A program made the translations under genes and the position numbers. DNA of 64,000 bases from UBA10649 sp965278945 (GTDB lineage Bacteria; Actinomycetota; Actinomycetes; S36-B12), in the NCBI GenBank assembly GCA_965278945.1, contig OZ257128.1, positions 434,001-498,000 of the forward strand, written 5' to 3'. Positions 33,182 through 41,962 of the stretch are shown here, in pieces. Within the stretch, counting starts at the first letter, position 1, and each line of letters starts with the position of its first letter. The notes below the pieces were generated by a model, which saw nothing but the letters and a program-made list of their open reading frames with translations, did no database searches and had not been told where the DNA came from.

Positions 33182-33987
33182 TCACCGGGTACGTGACCGT
33201 GCTGCGCAGTTCGCTGCACTGGCGCTCCGATGTCGACGATCTCGCATGCGAGGTCGACGACCACCTACGCTGCGCGGCCCTGGGGCTTGAGGCACGCGGC
33301 CTCGACTCGTCATCAGCGCAGCGCGAGGTTCTCGTTCGCTTCGGCGACGCGGAACTCGTCGCACGCTCCTTCGCCCTGTCACCAACCGGAGGTACTGCCA
33401 TGCCCAGTCGACTCACCCGCACTGCCGGAGTCCTCTCCATCGTCGCCTCAACGTTGTGGCTGATCGCTATACCCACCGCATTCATCGGCGCCGGAGCGGA
33501 AGGATCGGGAGTCTCCTACCTGACGCTGGCACTGCTCATCTTCGCCGCGTCGACGTGCACGACCGTGGCCACCTTCGGGATGCTGCGGCGAGCCAGCGGC
33601 CGGTGGGACGCGCTCACCGTCATCGCCCTGCTGCTTGCGATTCTCGGCACGCTGCTGCTGGGCATTGCCACCTGGGCGTGGATCGTGGGCGTCGGGTTCT
33701 TGACCATCGCTGCTCTCGCTACCGTGCTGCGCCTGCGGTCGGCACGGCTCGAGAACAACGTGGCTAGCGTCCTGCTGGTGGCCGCTTGGCCGATCGGGAT
33801 CGCGGTGGCGCTCGTGCTCGTCGCCCTGAAGGTCGGACCTACCGACTCCTACGGGGACCACTACGTTGCTTACCTCATTGGATTCGCCACTGGCTGCATC
33901 CTCTTCGCCGCGGGGTTGTTGATGATCGGGCGCTGGCTCCACAGTGAACAAGCCGTCGACATCACGGACGCGGTCGCTGCCCCGTAG
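33163..33987 (+). CDS. Membrane protein with permease-prefix-like domain, PadR partner
   Basis: This 274-residue protein has an N-terminal soluble helical region (1-75, SDVDDLACEVDDHLRCAALG) resembling the HAAS/permease-prefix domains that accompany PadR regulators. Six to seven membrane helices follow (about 80-260). The ATG at 33163 gives a 19-base overlap with padR and is preceded by GGGCGGGCC. Partner proteins of this type are thought to bind or report to the regulator; the transported substrate, if any, is unknown. Confidence 0.8.
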   Translation: MADSDLITGYVTVLRSSLHWRSDVDDLACEVDDHLRCAALGLEARGLDSSSAQREVLVRFGDAELVARSFALSPTGGTAMPSRLTRTAGVLSIVASTLWLIAIPTAFIGAGAEGSGVSYLTLALLIFAASTCTTVATFGMLRRASGRWDALTVIALLLAILGTLLLGIATWAWIVGVGFLTIAALATVLRLRSARLENNVASVLLVAAWPIGIAVALVLVALKVGPTDSYGDHYVAYLIGFATGCILFAAGLLMIGRWLHSEQAVDITDAVAAP

Positions 33988-34017
33988 GCGCACACTCGCG
34001 GCATGAGGTAGTAGTTG

Positions 34018-34047
34018 CGCGCCGAGGTCAGGTGAGAAGGCGGCGCG
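34018..34047. terminator. Possible terminator between convergent genes
   Basis: CGCGCCG (34018-34024) and CGGCGCG (34041-34047) can form a 7-bp stem in the 114-base gap between the convergent PadR-partner gene and hemL. Confidence 0.4.
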
Positions 34048-34101
34048 ACCAGGGGATAAGCGTCAACCACAAGGTGCATGTCAACGTAGACGGACTCGGT
34101 G

Positions 34102-35402
34102 CTACTGGCGTGCGCAGGCTGCTTTCGCGGCTATGTCCGCTGCCCGTTCGATGATGACGTAGTCGTCGTCGTTGTGTGCTGCGGAAACGAACCATGCTTC
34201 GTAGGCGGATGGCGGGAGCCAGACTCCGTTGTCGAGCATGGTGTGGAAGAAGGCCGCGAATACGGCGGTGTTCTGGGTTTTCGCCGCGTCGTAGTTCCTG
34301 ACGGGTTGGTCAGTGAAGAAGAAGGAGAAGAGGTTCCCGGCTGCTTGCGGTTGATGAACGACTCCGTGCCGGCTGAACGCATCGCTGATGATGTTGCGTA
34401 CGGAAGCGGCTGCGTGATCTACGTGCGTGTAGATCTCGGGTGTGCATAGTCGGAGGGTGATTAGTCCGGCGGTCGTCGCGACGGGGTTGCCGCTGAGCGT
34501 TCCCGCCTGGTAGACCGGCCCGCTGGGGGCGAGGAGGTCCATCAGGTCCTCCCGCCCGGCAAGGGCCGCGAGGGGCATACCGCCGCCGATGACCTTCCCG
34601 TAGGTGAACAGGTCGGGCTCCCAGCCCTCGGCCTTTCCCTCGAGGCCCCACCAGCCGTTGTCCTTCACGCGGAAGCCGGTCATGACCTCGTCGAGAATGA
34701 AGATGGCTCCATGTGCGGAGGTGAGTTGGGCGATGAGTCGGTTGAATCCGGGTGGGGGTGGAATGACGCCCATGTTGCGGGGATGGCCTCGGTGATGACG
34801 CACGCGATCTCGCCACCGCGTTGACGGAACAGTTCTGTGAGGGCTTCAGCGTTCCCGTAGGGCAGGACGACCGTGTCCGCGGCGGTCGTTGCGGTGACAC
34901 CGGGTGAGTCCGGTAGTCCCAGAGTGGCGACTCCTGAGCCTGCGGCGACGAGCAGTGGGTCGGCGTGGCCGTGGTAGCAGCCGGCGAACTTGACGACGAC
35001 GTTCCGCGTCGTCTGTGCGCGTGCGAGTCGTACGGCGGTCATGACTGCCTCAGTGCCCGAGCTGGTGAATCGGACTCGTTCGATGGGGTCGACGCGTCGG
35101 ACGATCTCTTCCGCGAGCTCGACTTCGGACGGGCATGGCGCTCCGAAGGCTGACGATCCACCGATGGCAGCGGACGCTGCGGCGACGACCTCGGGGTGTG
35201 CGTGGCCGAGGATCATGGGTCCCCACGCGCCGACGAGGTCGACGTACTCGCGGCCGTCGGTGTCGGTGATGCGGGAACCATGCGCGTTCACTACGAAACG
35301 GGGCGTGCCGCCGACCGAGCGAAAAGCTCGCACCGGTGAGCTGACGCCGCCGGGCATCACCTCTTGGGCGCGGGCGAACCAGTCGTCAGAGCTGTCAGCC
35401 AT
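34102..35402 (-). CDS. hemL: Glutamate-1-semialdehyde 2,1-aminomutase, frameshifted
   Basis: HemL converts glutamate-1-semialdehyde to 5-aminolevulinate with PLP. The first frame (35402 to about 34780) opens PGGVSSPVRAFRSVGGTPRF and runs to CVITEAIP. The second frame (about 34780 to 34102) continues NMGVIPPPPGFN and holds the PLP Lys in YGKVIGGGMPLAALAG. One base is missing in the CCCC run near 34777-34782: ATCCCCGCAAC where ATCCCCGGCAAC is expected. All other blocks are intact at about 430 residues in total, so this is a very recent mutation or a sequencing error. It is the last gene of the leftward heme operon. Confidence 0.9.
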
Positions 35403-35414
35403 GGCGGTTCCGTT

Positions 35415-36386
35415 CTAGGTGAGGGAGCGGGCGATTTCGGTTGCCCAGTAGGTGGCGATGATTCCGGCGCCGGCTCGTTTGACGCTGGTGAGGAGTTCGA
35501 GAATGGCACGGTCGCGGTCGATCATTCCGGCTGCGGCTGCGGCTTCGAGCATGGAGAACTCACCGGACACGACGTAGGCCGCGAGGGGAACGTCGATCAT
35601 GTCGCTGACCCGGGCAATGATGTCGAGGTAGGGGAGGGCGGGCTTGACCATCACGATGTCGGCGCCTTGTTCGACGTCGAGGCGGACTTCTCTGAGGGCC
35701 TCGATGGCGTTCGCTGGATCCTGTTGGTAGCTCTTGCGGTCTCCGTCGAGTTGGCTCTCGACAGCATCGCGGAAGGGGCCGTACATCGCGGATTCGTACT
35801 TGGCGGCGTAGGCGAGGATCGCGGTGTCGGTGAGGCTGTTCGCATCGAGAGACTCGCGGACTGCGCCGACCTGGCCGTCCATCATGCCGCTGAGCCCCAG
35901 AATGTCCGCGCCCGCGTCGGCTAGGACGATCGACATTCGCTGATACACCGCAAGAGTCGCGTCGTTGTCGACGTATCCGTGCTGGTCGAGGACGCCGCAG
36001 TGGCCGTGCGAGGTGAACTCGTCAAGGCACAGGTCGGCTATCACGGGCAGCGCATCCCCGGTCGCGTCCTTGGCCCAGCGCACCGCTGTCGCGAGAACGC
36101 TCGTATCGGATACCGCGGCCTCGCCGTGCGGATCGCGGACCTCGGGGACGCCGAAGATCATGACCGCACCGACGCCGGCGTCGGCCGCGCCCGTGAGCGC
36201 TCGCTTGAGGGAGGCTTCCGTGTGCTGCACGACGCCGGGCATCGACCTAATCGGGATGGGCTCGGTTGCTCCCTCGCGGACGAACACCGGAAGGATGAAG
36301 TCCGACGGGGCGAGGTGCGTTTGGGACACCAGTCGACGAATTGCTGCGGTTCGACGTAGTCGACGAGGCCGTTGAGGCAGGTCCAT
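35415..36386 (-). CDS. hemB: Porphobilinogen synthase
   Basis: This 323-residue HemB condenses two 5-aminolevulinate molecules to porphobilinogen. The Schiff-base lysines are in YAAKYESAMYGPFRD (about 195) and MVKPALPYLD (about 247). The metal loop DLCLDEFTSHGHCG keeps the first and last Cys of zinc-type enzymes but has Asp in the middle, a mixed Zn/Mg-type site seen in actinobacteria. It ends 12 bases before hemL and follows cpfC by 25 bases. Confidence 0.95.
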   Translation of the reverse strand: MDLPQRPRRLRRTAAIRRLVSQTHLAPSDFILPVFVREGATEPIPIRSMPGVVQHTEASLKRALTGAADAGVGAVMIFGVPEVRDPHGEAAVSDTSVLATAVRWAKDATGDALPVIADLCLDEFTSHGHCGVLDQHGYVDNDATLAVYQRMSIVLADAGADILGLSGMMDGQVGAVRESLDANSLTDTAILAYAAKYESAMYGPFRDAVESQLDGDRKSYQQDPANAIEALREVRLDVEQGADIVMVKPALPYLDIIARVSDMIDVPLAAYVVSGEFSMLEAAAAAGMIDRDRAILELLTSVKRAGAGIIATYWATEIARSLT

Positions 36387-36411
36387 GGTGGTCGCGAGCC
36401 TAAACCGTTAG

Positions 36412-37488
36412 TTACACACCCGGCACGACGGGAAGGTCAGCGCGCCCGTTCGGGCAGCAGGCGACGGTGCACAGACTGGCCCAATCGGGCGCATGCTGGA
36501 CCTCGTGCCCGGCGAAGGCCTCGGTCACGAGGTCGGCGAGCGCAGTCACGAAGTTCGGATCCGTACCTGGGGTCCGGACGCGTGTCAGGTGCAACCCCAG
36601 GCGTTCTGCGGTCTCGGCGGCCTCGTGATCGAGGTCCCAGATGACCTCGACGTGGTCGCTGACGAAGCCGATGGGCACGACGACGACTGACGTGACGCCG
36701 TTGGAGGCGAGGTCGGCCAACGCGGTGTTGATGTCCGGCTCGAGCCACGGCACCTGGGGTGGTCCGCTGCGTGATTGGAAGGCAAGAGACCAGGCGGGAG
36801 TGTCGGAGTCGTTGCCGATCGCGGTTCGCATGACTCTCGTCGCGACGTCGAGGTGCTGCCTCTCGTAGGCGCCGGGAGGTGTATCGGCGCGATCGCCGGG
36901 AGGTCCTGACGTCAGTGCCATCGATTCGGGGATCGAGTGGGTCGTGAAGACCACGTGGATGTGTTCCATGGCGATGTCGCGACGTGCAAGGTCGCCAAGG
37001 GCCTGTGCCACGCCGGTGGCGAACGGCTCGATGAATCCGGATTGGTCGTAGTAGGGGCGGATCGTGGCGATGGTCAGATCGTCCGCGAGTCCGCTTTCCG
37101 CTAGAGCTTGTGCGAGGTTCTCCCGGTACTGGCGACATCCGGAGTAGGAGGAGTAGGCACTCGTCGCGATCGCGAGCACGCTGCGGTTTCCGTCGGCGTG
37201 ACACTGTTGAAGGGCTTCGGTGAAGAATGGAGCGGAGTTGCGATTGCCCCAGTAGACCTGCTGGGGCGTCCCTCGTTTGGTGAGTTCCTCCTCGAGCGCC
37301 GCGATGAGTTGGCGATTCTGAGCGTTGATCGGGCTCACGCCGCCGAGGGCGAGGTAGTGCTGCGCGACGGCTACGAGTCGCTCGCGCGGGACACCGCGCC
37401 CCGCGGTCACCCGTTCGAGGAACGGCATGACCTCGTCCGGGCTCTCCGGGCCGCCGAACGATGCGAGCAGGACGGCGTCGAACCTCAT
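36412..37488 (-). CDS. cpfC: Coproporphyrin III ferrochelatase
   Basis: This 358-residue ferrochelatase inserts Fe2+ into coproporphyrin III in the actinobacterial/firmicute heme route. Family blocks are LLASFGGPESPDEV, LALGGVSPINAQN, VVFTTHSIP (catalytic His) and VVPIGFVSDHVEVIWDLD (catalytic Glu). Actinobacterial members carry a [2Fe-2S] cluster, and the expected cysteines are here: one in YSGCRQY and three in LCTVACCPN at the C-terminus. The start overlaps the chdC stop by 4 bases. It is also annotated hemH. Confidence 0.95.
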   Translation of the reverse strand: MRFDAVLLASFGGPESPDEVMPFLERVTAGRGVPRERLVAVAQHYLALGGVSPINAQNRQLIAALEEELTKRGTPQQVYWGNRNSAPFFTEALQQCHADGNRSVLAIATSAYSSYSGCRQYRENLAQALAESGLADDLTIATIRPYYDQSGFIEPFATGVAQALGDLARRDIAMEHIHVVFTTHSIPESMALTSGPPGDRADTPPGAYERQHLDVATRVMRTAIGNDSDTPAWSLAFQSRSGPPQVPWLEPDINTALADLASNGVTSVVVVPIGFVSDHVEVIWDLDHEAAETAERLGLHLTRVRTPGTDPNFVTALADLVTEAFAGHEVQHAPDWASLCTVACCPNGRADLPVVPGV

Positions 37489-38183
37489 CGCAGGAGGTCG
37501 GCAGCTTCAGCCGCGCTCACGAGCCGGCCCGTGTAGAACGGGATCTCCTCACGGACGTGGCGACGCGCTGAGGAGCCACGAAGATGTCGCATCATGTCGA
37601 CTGTCTCGTGCAGCTCGTCGGACTCCAGCGCGAGGATCCACTCGTAGTCGCCCAGCGCGAACGACGCGACCGTGTTCGACAGGATCCCCGGATAGTCACG
37701 GCCCATCATCCCGTGCTCCACGAGCATGGCGCGGCGTTCGTCGTCCGGCAGCAGGTACCACTCGTACGAGCGGACGAACGGGTAGACCGCGATCCAGTCC
37801 TTCGGCTCGTGACCGGCCATGAAGGCGGGCACGTGAGACTTGTTGAACTCCGCCGGCCGGTGCAGGGCCATCCCCGACCACACCATGGCGATGCTCGGAC
37901 CCATGCTGGTGCGTCGCAGGTCGCGCAAGGCTGACTGGATGGCTTCGGCCGTAGGAGCATGCGTCCACACCATGAGATCGGCATCAGCGCGCAGCCCGGA
38001 CACGTCATACAGCCCTCGGACGGTCGTGTCGGCTTCGTCAAGCGTCGACACGAGGGCGTCGACCTCGGTGGCGGCATCGGCGGAGGGTGCGATGCCGGTG
38101 CGTCGGAAGACGGTCCAGCAGGTGTACCGGATCGTGTCGTTGATCTCACGGGCGGACGGGCGTGAGTGTTCGGCGGTCGACAT
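37485..38183 (-). CDS. chdC: Coproheme decarboxylase
   Basis: This 232-residue HemQ/ChdC oxidatively decarboxylates coproheme to heme b, the last step of the coproporphyrin-dependent pathway. Recognisable blocks are YTCWTVFRR, the catalytic Tyr region YPFVRSYEWYLLPDDERR, the heme-ligand His in EHGMMGRDYPGI, and the C-terminal EEIPFYTGR. Its presence with cpfC and no protoporphyrin-specific genes confirms the route. It overlaps cpfC by 4 bases and follows cgoX by 23. Confidence 0.95.
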   Translation of the reverse strand: MSTAEHSRPSAREINDTIRYTCWTVFRRTGIAPSADAATEVDALVSTLDEADTTVRGLYDVSGLRADADLMVWTHAPTAEAIQSALRDLRRTSMGPSIAMVWSGMALHRPAEFNKSHVPAFMAGHEPKDWIAVYPFVRSYEWYLLPDDERRAMLVEHGMMGRDYPGILSNTVASFALGDYEWILALESDELHETVDMMRHLRGSSARRHVREEIPFYTGRLVSAAEAADLLR

Positions 38184-38206
38184 GGCCGTAGTTTCGCACC
38201 TGCGTC

Positions 38207-39580
38207 TCAGGGACGCAGGTGGGCATCCTCAACCTGGTCCACGGCCGTTCGCGCCTGGGCGATTGTTCCGGCAAGCCCGTTGCCACCGATGCCGGCTCCG
38301 ACGATCGCCAGGGACGGGTGCTCGGACACGGCGGCCCGAAGCGCGGCGACTCGGGCTCGATGTCCAGGACGTTGCTGTACGAGGGAACGTGGCCACCGGG
38401 TGACGTTGACGGCATCGAACTCCCGCACGCGGATCCCGCAGATCAACTCCAAGTCGGTGCGTGCGACGTCCGGGAGCTGAGCGAAGTCCTCGGCTATCTG
38501 CCCGTTTCGGCCGTACGACAGTCTCACTAGGTGCCGGCCCGGACCGTAGGCCTCACGGACCCACGACCATTTCGCGGTCGCGTGGGTCATCGCTTTTGCG
38601 CGCACCCCCGATACGCCGGGCGCGATGAGAACGCCAGAGCCCATCGGGTCGCCATCGAGGTCGTTCGACGTCAGAACGGCGGACACGACCGCGACGTCAC
38701 CCACCGTGATGGAGGCCAGGTGCTCGTGGACTGCGGGCAGTGCGGTGAGCAGTGCTGCGGCTTGGGGCGCGTCGATGGCGAGGACGACCGCTGAGGCGCC
38801 GATACGGGTCGTCGGCGTCTGCACGGTCCACCTCCCGTCTGCTTCGTGGATGGACACGGCCATCGTTCCGGTCAGGATCGACGCGCCGGCTCCCTTCACG
38901 TCGCGTGCCAGAGCGGATGCCAGGGTCGTCATGCCGCCGTCGAGTCCGGCGACCGCAGCACCGGGTACCCCCGATGCCGAGCGAAGGGCGGCGGCTGCGG
39001 CCGCGAGGCTGCCGTAAGATTCCAGTGCGGCGATGAGCCCCGGAGCGACCGCGTCTGCCTCGACCAGGTCGGGGTCGATGGCGTGCACTCCGCCGACGAC
39101 GGGAGTGACGATTTGTGCGACGACTACGTCACCCATGCGCAGGCGCGTCAGCTCACCCAGAGTTATCTGTGGATCGATCCGGGCGGGCAGGGGTTGACAG
39201 TCGCGAAGCTTCGCGTCCGCAACGGCGTCTGTGCCGATGATCGCGACGACCTCGGCGGCTGACAGGTTCGTTGGGATCCCTAAAAGCGCATGCGGCATCG
39301 CGAACGCGCCACTGTCCGTGAGTATGCGTGCGTCGGAGCGACGTGGACGGATGACGCGATCGCTGAGGCCAAGTTCGTCAATCAACGCGAGCGCCTCGGG
39401 CCGTGTGACAGCGAACGCCTCAGCACCCACGTCGACTCGCACGGAACCCAGATCAGTCGAACGCAGCGCTCCGCCCAAGAGATCCGATGCCTCAAGGAGG
39501 ATGACGGTCGCGCCCCGCCGGGTCAGGCTGCGGGCCGCAACCAAGCCGGCCACCCCACCACCGACGACGACGACCGTCAC
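38207..39580 (-). CDS. cgoX: Coproporphyrinogen III oxidase (HemY type)
   Basis: This 457-residue FAD enzyme oxidises coproporphyrinogen III to coproporphyrin III with O2. The N-terminal dinucleotide motif VVVGGGVAGLVAARSL and the following Glu in ILLEASDLLGG mark the FAD site; the C-terminal FAD motif is in LAIVGAGIGGNGLAG. HemY-family genes are often annotated protoporphyrinogen oxidase, but beside cpfC and chdC the coproporphyrinogen role is expected. It is 3 bases from hemE. Confidence 0.93.
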   Translation of the reverse strand: MTVVVVGGGVAGLVAARSLTRRGATVILLEASDLLGGALRSTDLGSVRVDVGAEAFAVTRPEALALIDELGLSDRVIRPRRSDARILTDSGAFAMPHALLGIPTNLSAAEVVAIIGTDAVADAKLRDCQPLPARIDPQITLGELTRLRMGDVVVAQIVTPVVGGVHAIDPDLVEADAVAPGLIAALESYGSLAAAAAALRSASGVPGAAVAGLDGGMTTLASALARDVKGAGASILTGTMAVSIHEADGRWTVQTPTTRIGASAVVLAIDAPQAAALLTALPAVHEHLASITVGDVAVVSAVLTSNDLDGDPMGSGVLIAPGVSGVRAKAMTHATAKWSWVREAYGPGRHLVRLSYGRNGQIAEDFAQLPDVARTDLELICGIRVREFDAVNVTRWPRSLVQQRPGHRARVAALRAAVSEHPSLAIVGAGIGGNGLAGTIAQARTAVDQVEDAHLRP

Positions 39581-39583
39581 GCG

Positions 39584-40654
39584 CTAGCCCTCGTCGTGAA
39601 CGAGCGCGACCATGCGGGTCAGGACATCCGGGTTCGTGTCCTTGGGCACGCCGTGGCCCAGATTGACGACATGCGATGGGGCTTTCTGTCCGCGGCGGAG
39701 TACGTCGCGGACGTGTTCGGCGAGGATGTCCCAGTCGGCCGACAGCAGGTCCGGATCGATGTTCCCCTGCAGTGGAGTGGCTCCTCCGAGAAGGCCGTTC
39801 GCCACGTCGAGGGGGGTGTGCTGATCGATCCCCATCACAGTCGCACCGACACGCAGCATCGGCTTCAGTAGGTGCTCCGTGCGGGTGCCGAAGTGCACGC
39901 GAGCCACGGGAAGGTCGCTGACGGCATCGAGGACGGCGCGAGAATGCGGCGCGACGAAGGCCACGTACTCATCGAGCGACAGTGACCCTACCCATGAGTC
40001 GAACAGCTGCACAGCGCTGGCTCCCGCCATTGCCTGCGCACGCAGGAAGGCCCCGGTGACACCAGCGACCCACCCCAGGAGCGCGTTCCAGGTTTCTGGA
40101 TCATTTGACATCATCCAGCGCGTGTTCGCCTTGTCCCGCGAGGGTTGTCCCTCGACCAAGTACGACGCGAGCGTGAACGGGGCACCCGCGAAGCCGATGA
40201 GCGGCGTCGAGCCGAGCTCGCCGATCAGGATGTCGACCGCCTGCGTAATCGGGGCAAGCGCGCCGGGATCCAACTCGGGCAGCGCGGCAACGTCTGCCAT
40301 CGTGCGCACCGGGGACGCCATCACGGGCCCAACGCCGGCGACGATGTCGACGTCGACGCCGGCAAGTTTCAACGGCACGACGATGTCGCTGAAGAAGATC
40401 GCAGCGTCGACGCTGTGTCGGTAAACCGGCTGGAGGGTGATCTGCGCTGCTAGTTCGGGCTGCAGGCACGAGTCGAGCATCGGGATTCTGGCGCGAATCG
40501 CTCGATACTCGGGCAGCGAGCGACCTGCTTGACGCATCATCCAGATGGGGGCGCGCTCAGGGCGAATGCCTTGGTACGCAAGGACGATTGGCGAGTTGGT
40601 CGTGCGGCCGTCGATGAGGGGATGGTGCGCTGGCAGCACCTGACGACTTGTCAT
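39584..40654 (-). CDS. hemE: Uroporphyrinogen decarboxylase
   Basis: This 356-residue HemE removes four acetate carboxyls from uroporphyrinogen III to give coproporphyrinogen III. Signatures are PIWMMRQAGRSLPEYR near 40, with the substrate-binding Arg residues, and GFAGAPFTLASYLVEG near 150. The first gene of the leftward heme operon, it starts at ATG 40654 rather than at the TTG nine bases upstream, because GGATAGG sits at the right distance. It is divergent from hemA. Confidence 0.95.
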   Translation of the reverse strand: MTSRQVLPAHHPLIDGRTTNSPIVLAYQGIRPERAPIWMMRQAGRSLPEYRAIRARIPMLDSCLQPELAAQITLQPVYRHSVDAAIFFSDIVVPLKLAGVDVDIVAGVGPVMASPVRTMADVAALPELDPGALAPITQAVDILIGELGSTPLIGFAGAPFTLASYLVEGQPSRDKANTRWMMSNDPETWNALLGWVAGVTGAFLRAQAMAGASAVQLFDSWVGSLSLDEYVAFVAPHSRAVLDAVSDLPVARVHFGTRTEHLLKPMLRVGATVMGIDQHTPLDVANGLLGGATPLQGNIDPDLLSADWDILAEHVRDVLRRGQKAPSHVVNLGHGVPKDTNPDVLTRMVALVHDEG

Positions 40655-40711
40655 GGACGTCAACCTATCCGAGGTCCGAGGTGCCTCCCGCAGGACGTAG
40701 ACTCATTCACC
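40655..40711. promoter_or_regulatory. Divergent hemE/hemA promoter region
   Basis: Only 57 bases separate the two heme operons. TAGACT at 40698-40703 is a good -10 for hemA and ends 8 bases before its ATG, so hemA mRNA may be leaderless. A -35 is not obvious. The hemE promoter must overlap it. I see no iron box here. Confidence 0.45.
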
Positions 40712-41962
40712 ATGGTCATGGTGCTCGTCGGTGCAAGTCACCACGATGTTGCACTGGATGAGATCAGTCGCCTAGCCGAGGCGAACCGCGGACTCGCTGC
40801 TCGGCTGGTCGCCGCGAGCGACGATATCGAGGGCGCCGTTGTTCTGTCGACGTGCAACCGCTTTGAGGTCTACCTCGATCTGAACGGATTTCACGATGCC
40901 ATCGAGATGACGACGACCATGATCGCGGAACTTGCTGCACTCGAACGCGATTCCGTTGTCGAGTCGATGCGGGTCGTCGTCGGAACGTCTGTTGCGCAAC
41001 ACCTTTTCTCCGTGGCATCAGGCCTTGAGTCGATGGTCGTCGGCGAGGATGAGATCGCCGGACAGGTCCGTCACGCTCTGTCGATAGCACAGCGTGAGCA
41101 CACGACCACTGCGCAACTCGAGCGTCTGATGCAGCGAGCCCTGGCAACATCCAAGGCGGTCACGCACTCGACCGGCCTCGGCGCGGCCGGCCGGTCGATC
41201 GTTAGCGTGGGCCTCGACCTGCTGGAGACCCGCCACGGGCCCGTCGCCCAGCGGCGCGCGCTCATCCTCGGCACAGGGTCGTATGCGCGGGTGGTGATCG
41301 CTGCGCTCAGACGTCGAGGCTGCACCCAGATTCAAGTCTTCTCATCGTCAGGACGCGCCGACCGCTTCGCTCAGTCGCATGAGATCGAAGCTGTGAGTCT
41401 CGGCGGATTGGTCGAGGCTCTGTCGGGAGCCGATTTGGTCGTCGCATGCAGCGGCGCTCCGCACGCGCTCGTCGACGTCGACCTCCTACTTCGATCCAGG
41501 TCAGCGGATCTGGTTCTTCCGATTATTGACCTCGCACTGTCCCCGGATGTCGATGCCGCAGTTCGTGACCTGCCGTTCATCGACGTCCTCGATCTCGAGG
41601 TCATCGGCGAGTTCGCACCGCACGAGCACTCTGCCGCCATTCTTGAGGCGCAGAGCATCGTCCTGACCTCCGTCGAGGAGTTCGACGCAGCAGAGATTGG
41701 ACGTACCGCCGACTACGCGGTGGTCGCGATGCGGTCCCACGTCATGGGCATCATCAACGAGGAACTCGAACGCATACGCGCGCGCGTCGACGACGAGACC
41801 GCAGAAGAGGTCACCCGGTCCTTGACCCGCGTCTCCAACGCCATTTTGCACACGCCTTCGGTCCGAGCACAGGAACTCGCGCGCACGGGCAACTTCGCGG
41901 ACTACCGCAAGGCGGTCCACACGCTCTTCGGCATTGACATTGACCCCGACGTCCGTGACTAG
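40712..41962 (+). CDS. hemA: Glutamyl-tRNA reductase
   Basis: This 416-residue HemA reduces glutamyl-tRNA to glutamate-1-semialdehyde with NADPH, the committed step of tetrapyrrole synthesis. It has the catalytic Cys in VLSTCNRFEVY (about 49), the conserved SVASGLESMVVGEDEI block near 108, and the NADPH fold around RALILGTGSYARVV. The C-terminal dimerisation helices are present. ATG 40712 is preferred, with 40718 six bases on. Its stop overlaps the hemCD start. Confidence 0.95.
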   Translation: MVMVLVGASHHDVALDEISRLAEANRGLAARLVAASDDIEGAVVLSTCNRFEVYLDLNGFHDAIEMTTTMIAELAALERDSVVESMRVVVGTSVAQHLFSVASGLESMVVGEDEIAGQVRHALSIAQREHTTTAQLERLMQRALATSKAVTHSTGLGAAGRSIVSVGLDLLETRHGPVAQRRALILGTGSYARVVIAALRRRGCTQIQVFSSSGRADRFAQSHEIEAVSLGGLVEALSGADLVVACSGAPHALVDVDLLLRSRSADLVLPIIDLALSPDVDAAVRDLPFIDVLDLEVIGEFAPHEHSAAILEAQSIVLTSVEEFDAAEIGRTADYAVVAMRSHVMGIINEELERIRARVDDETAEEVTRSLTRVSNAILHTPSVRAQELARTGNFADYRKAVHTLFGIDIDPDVRD

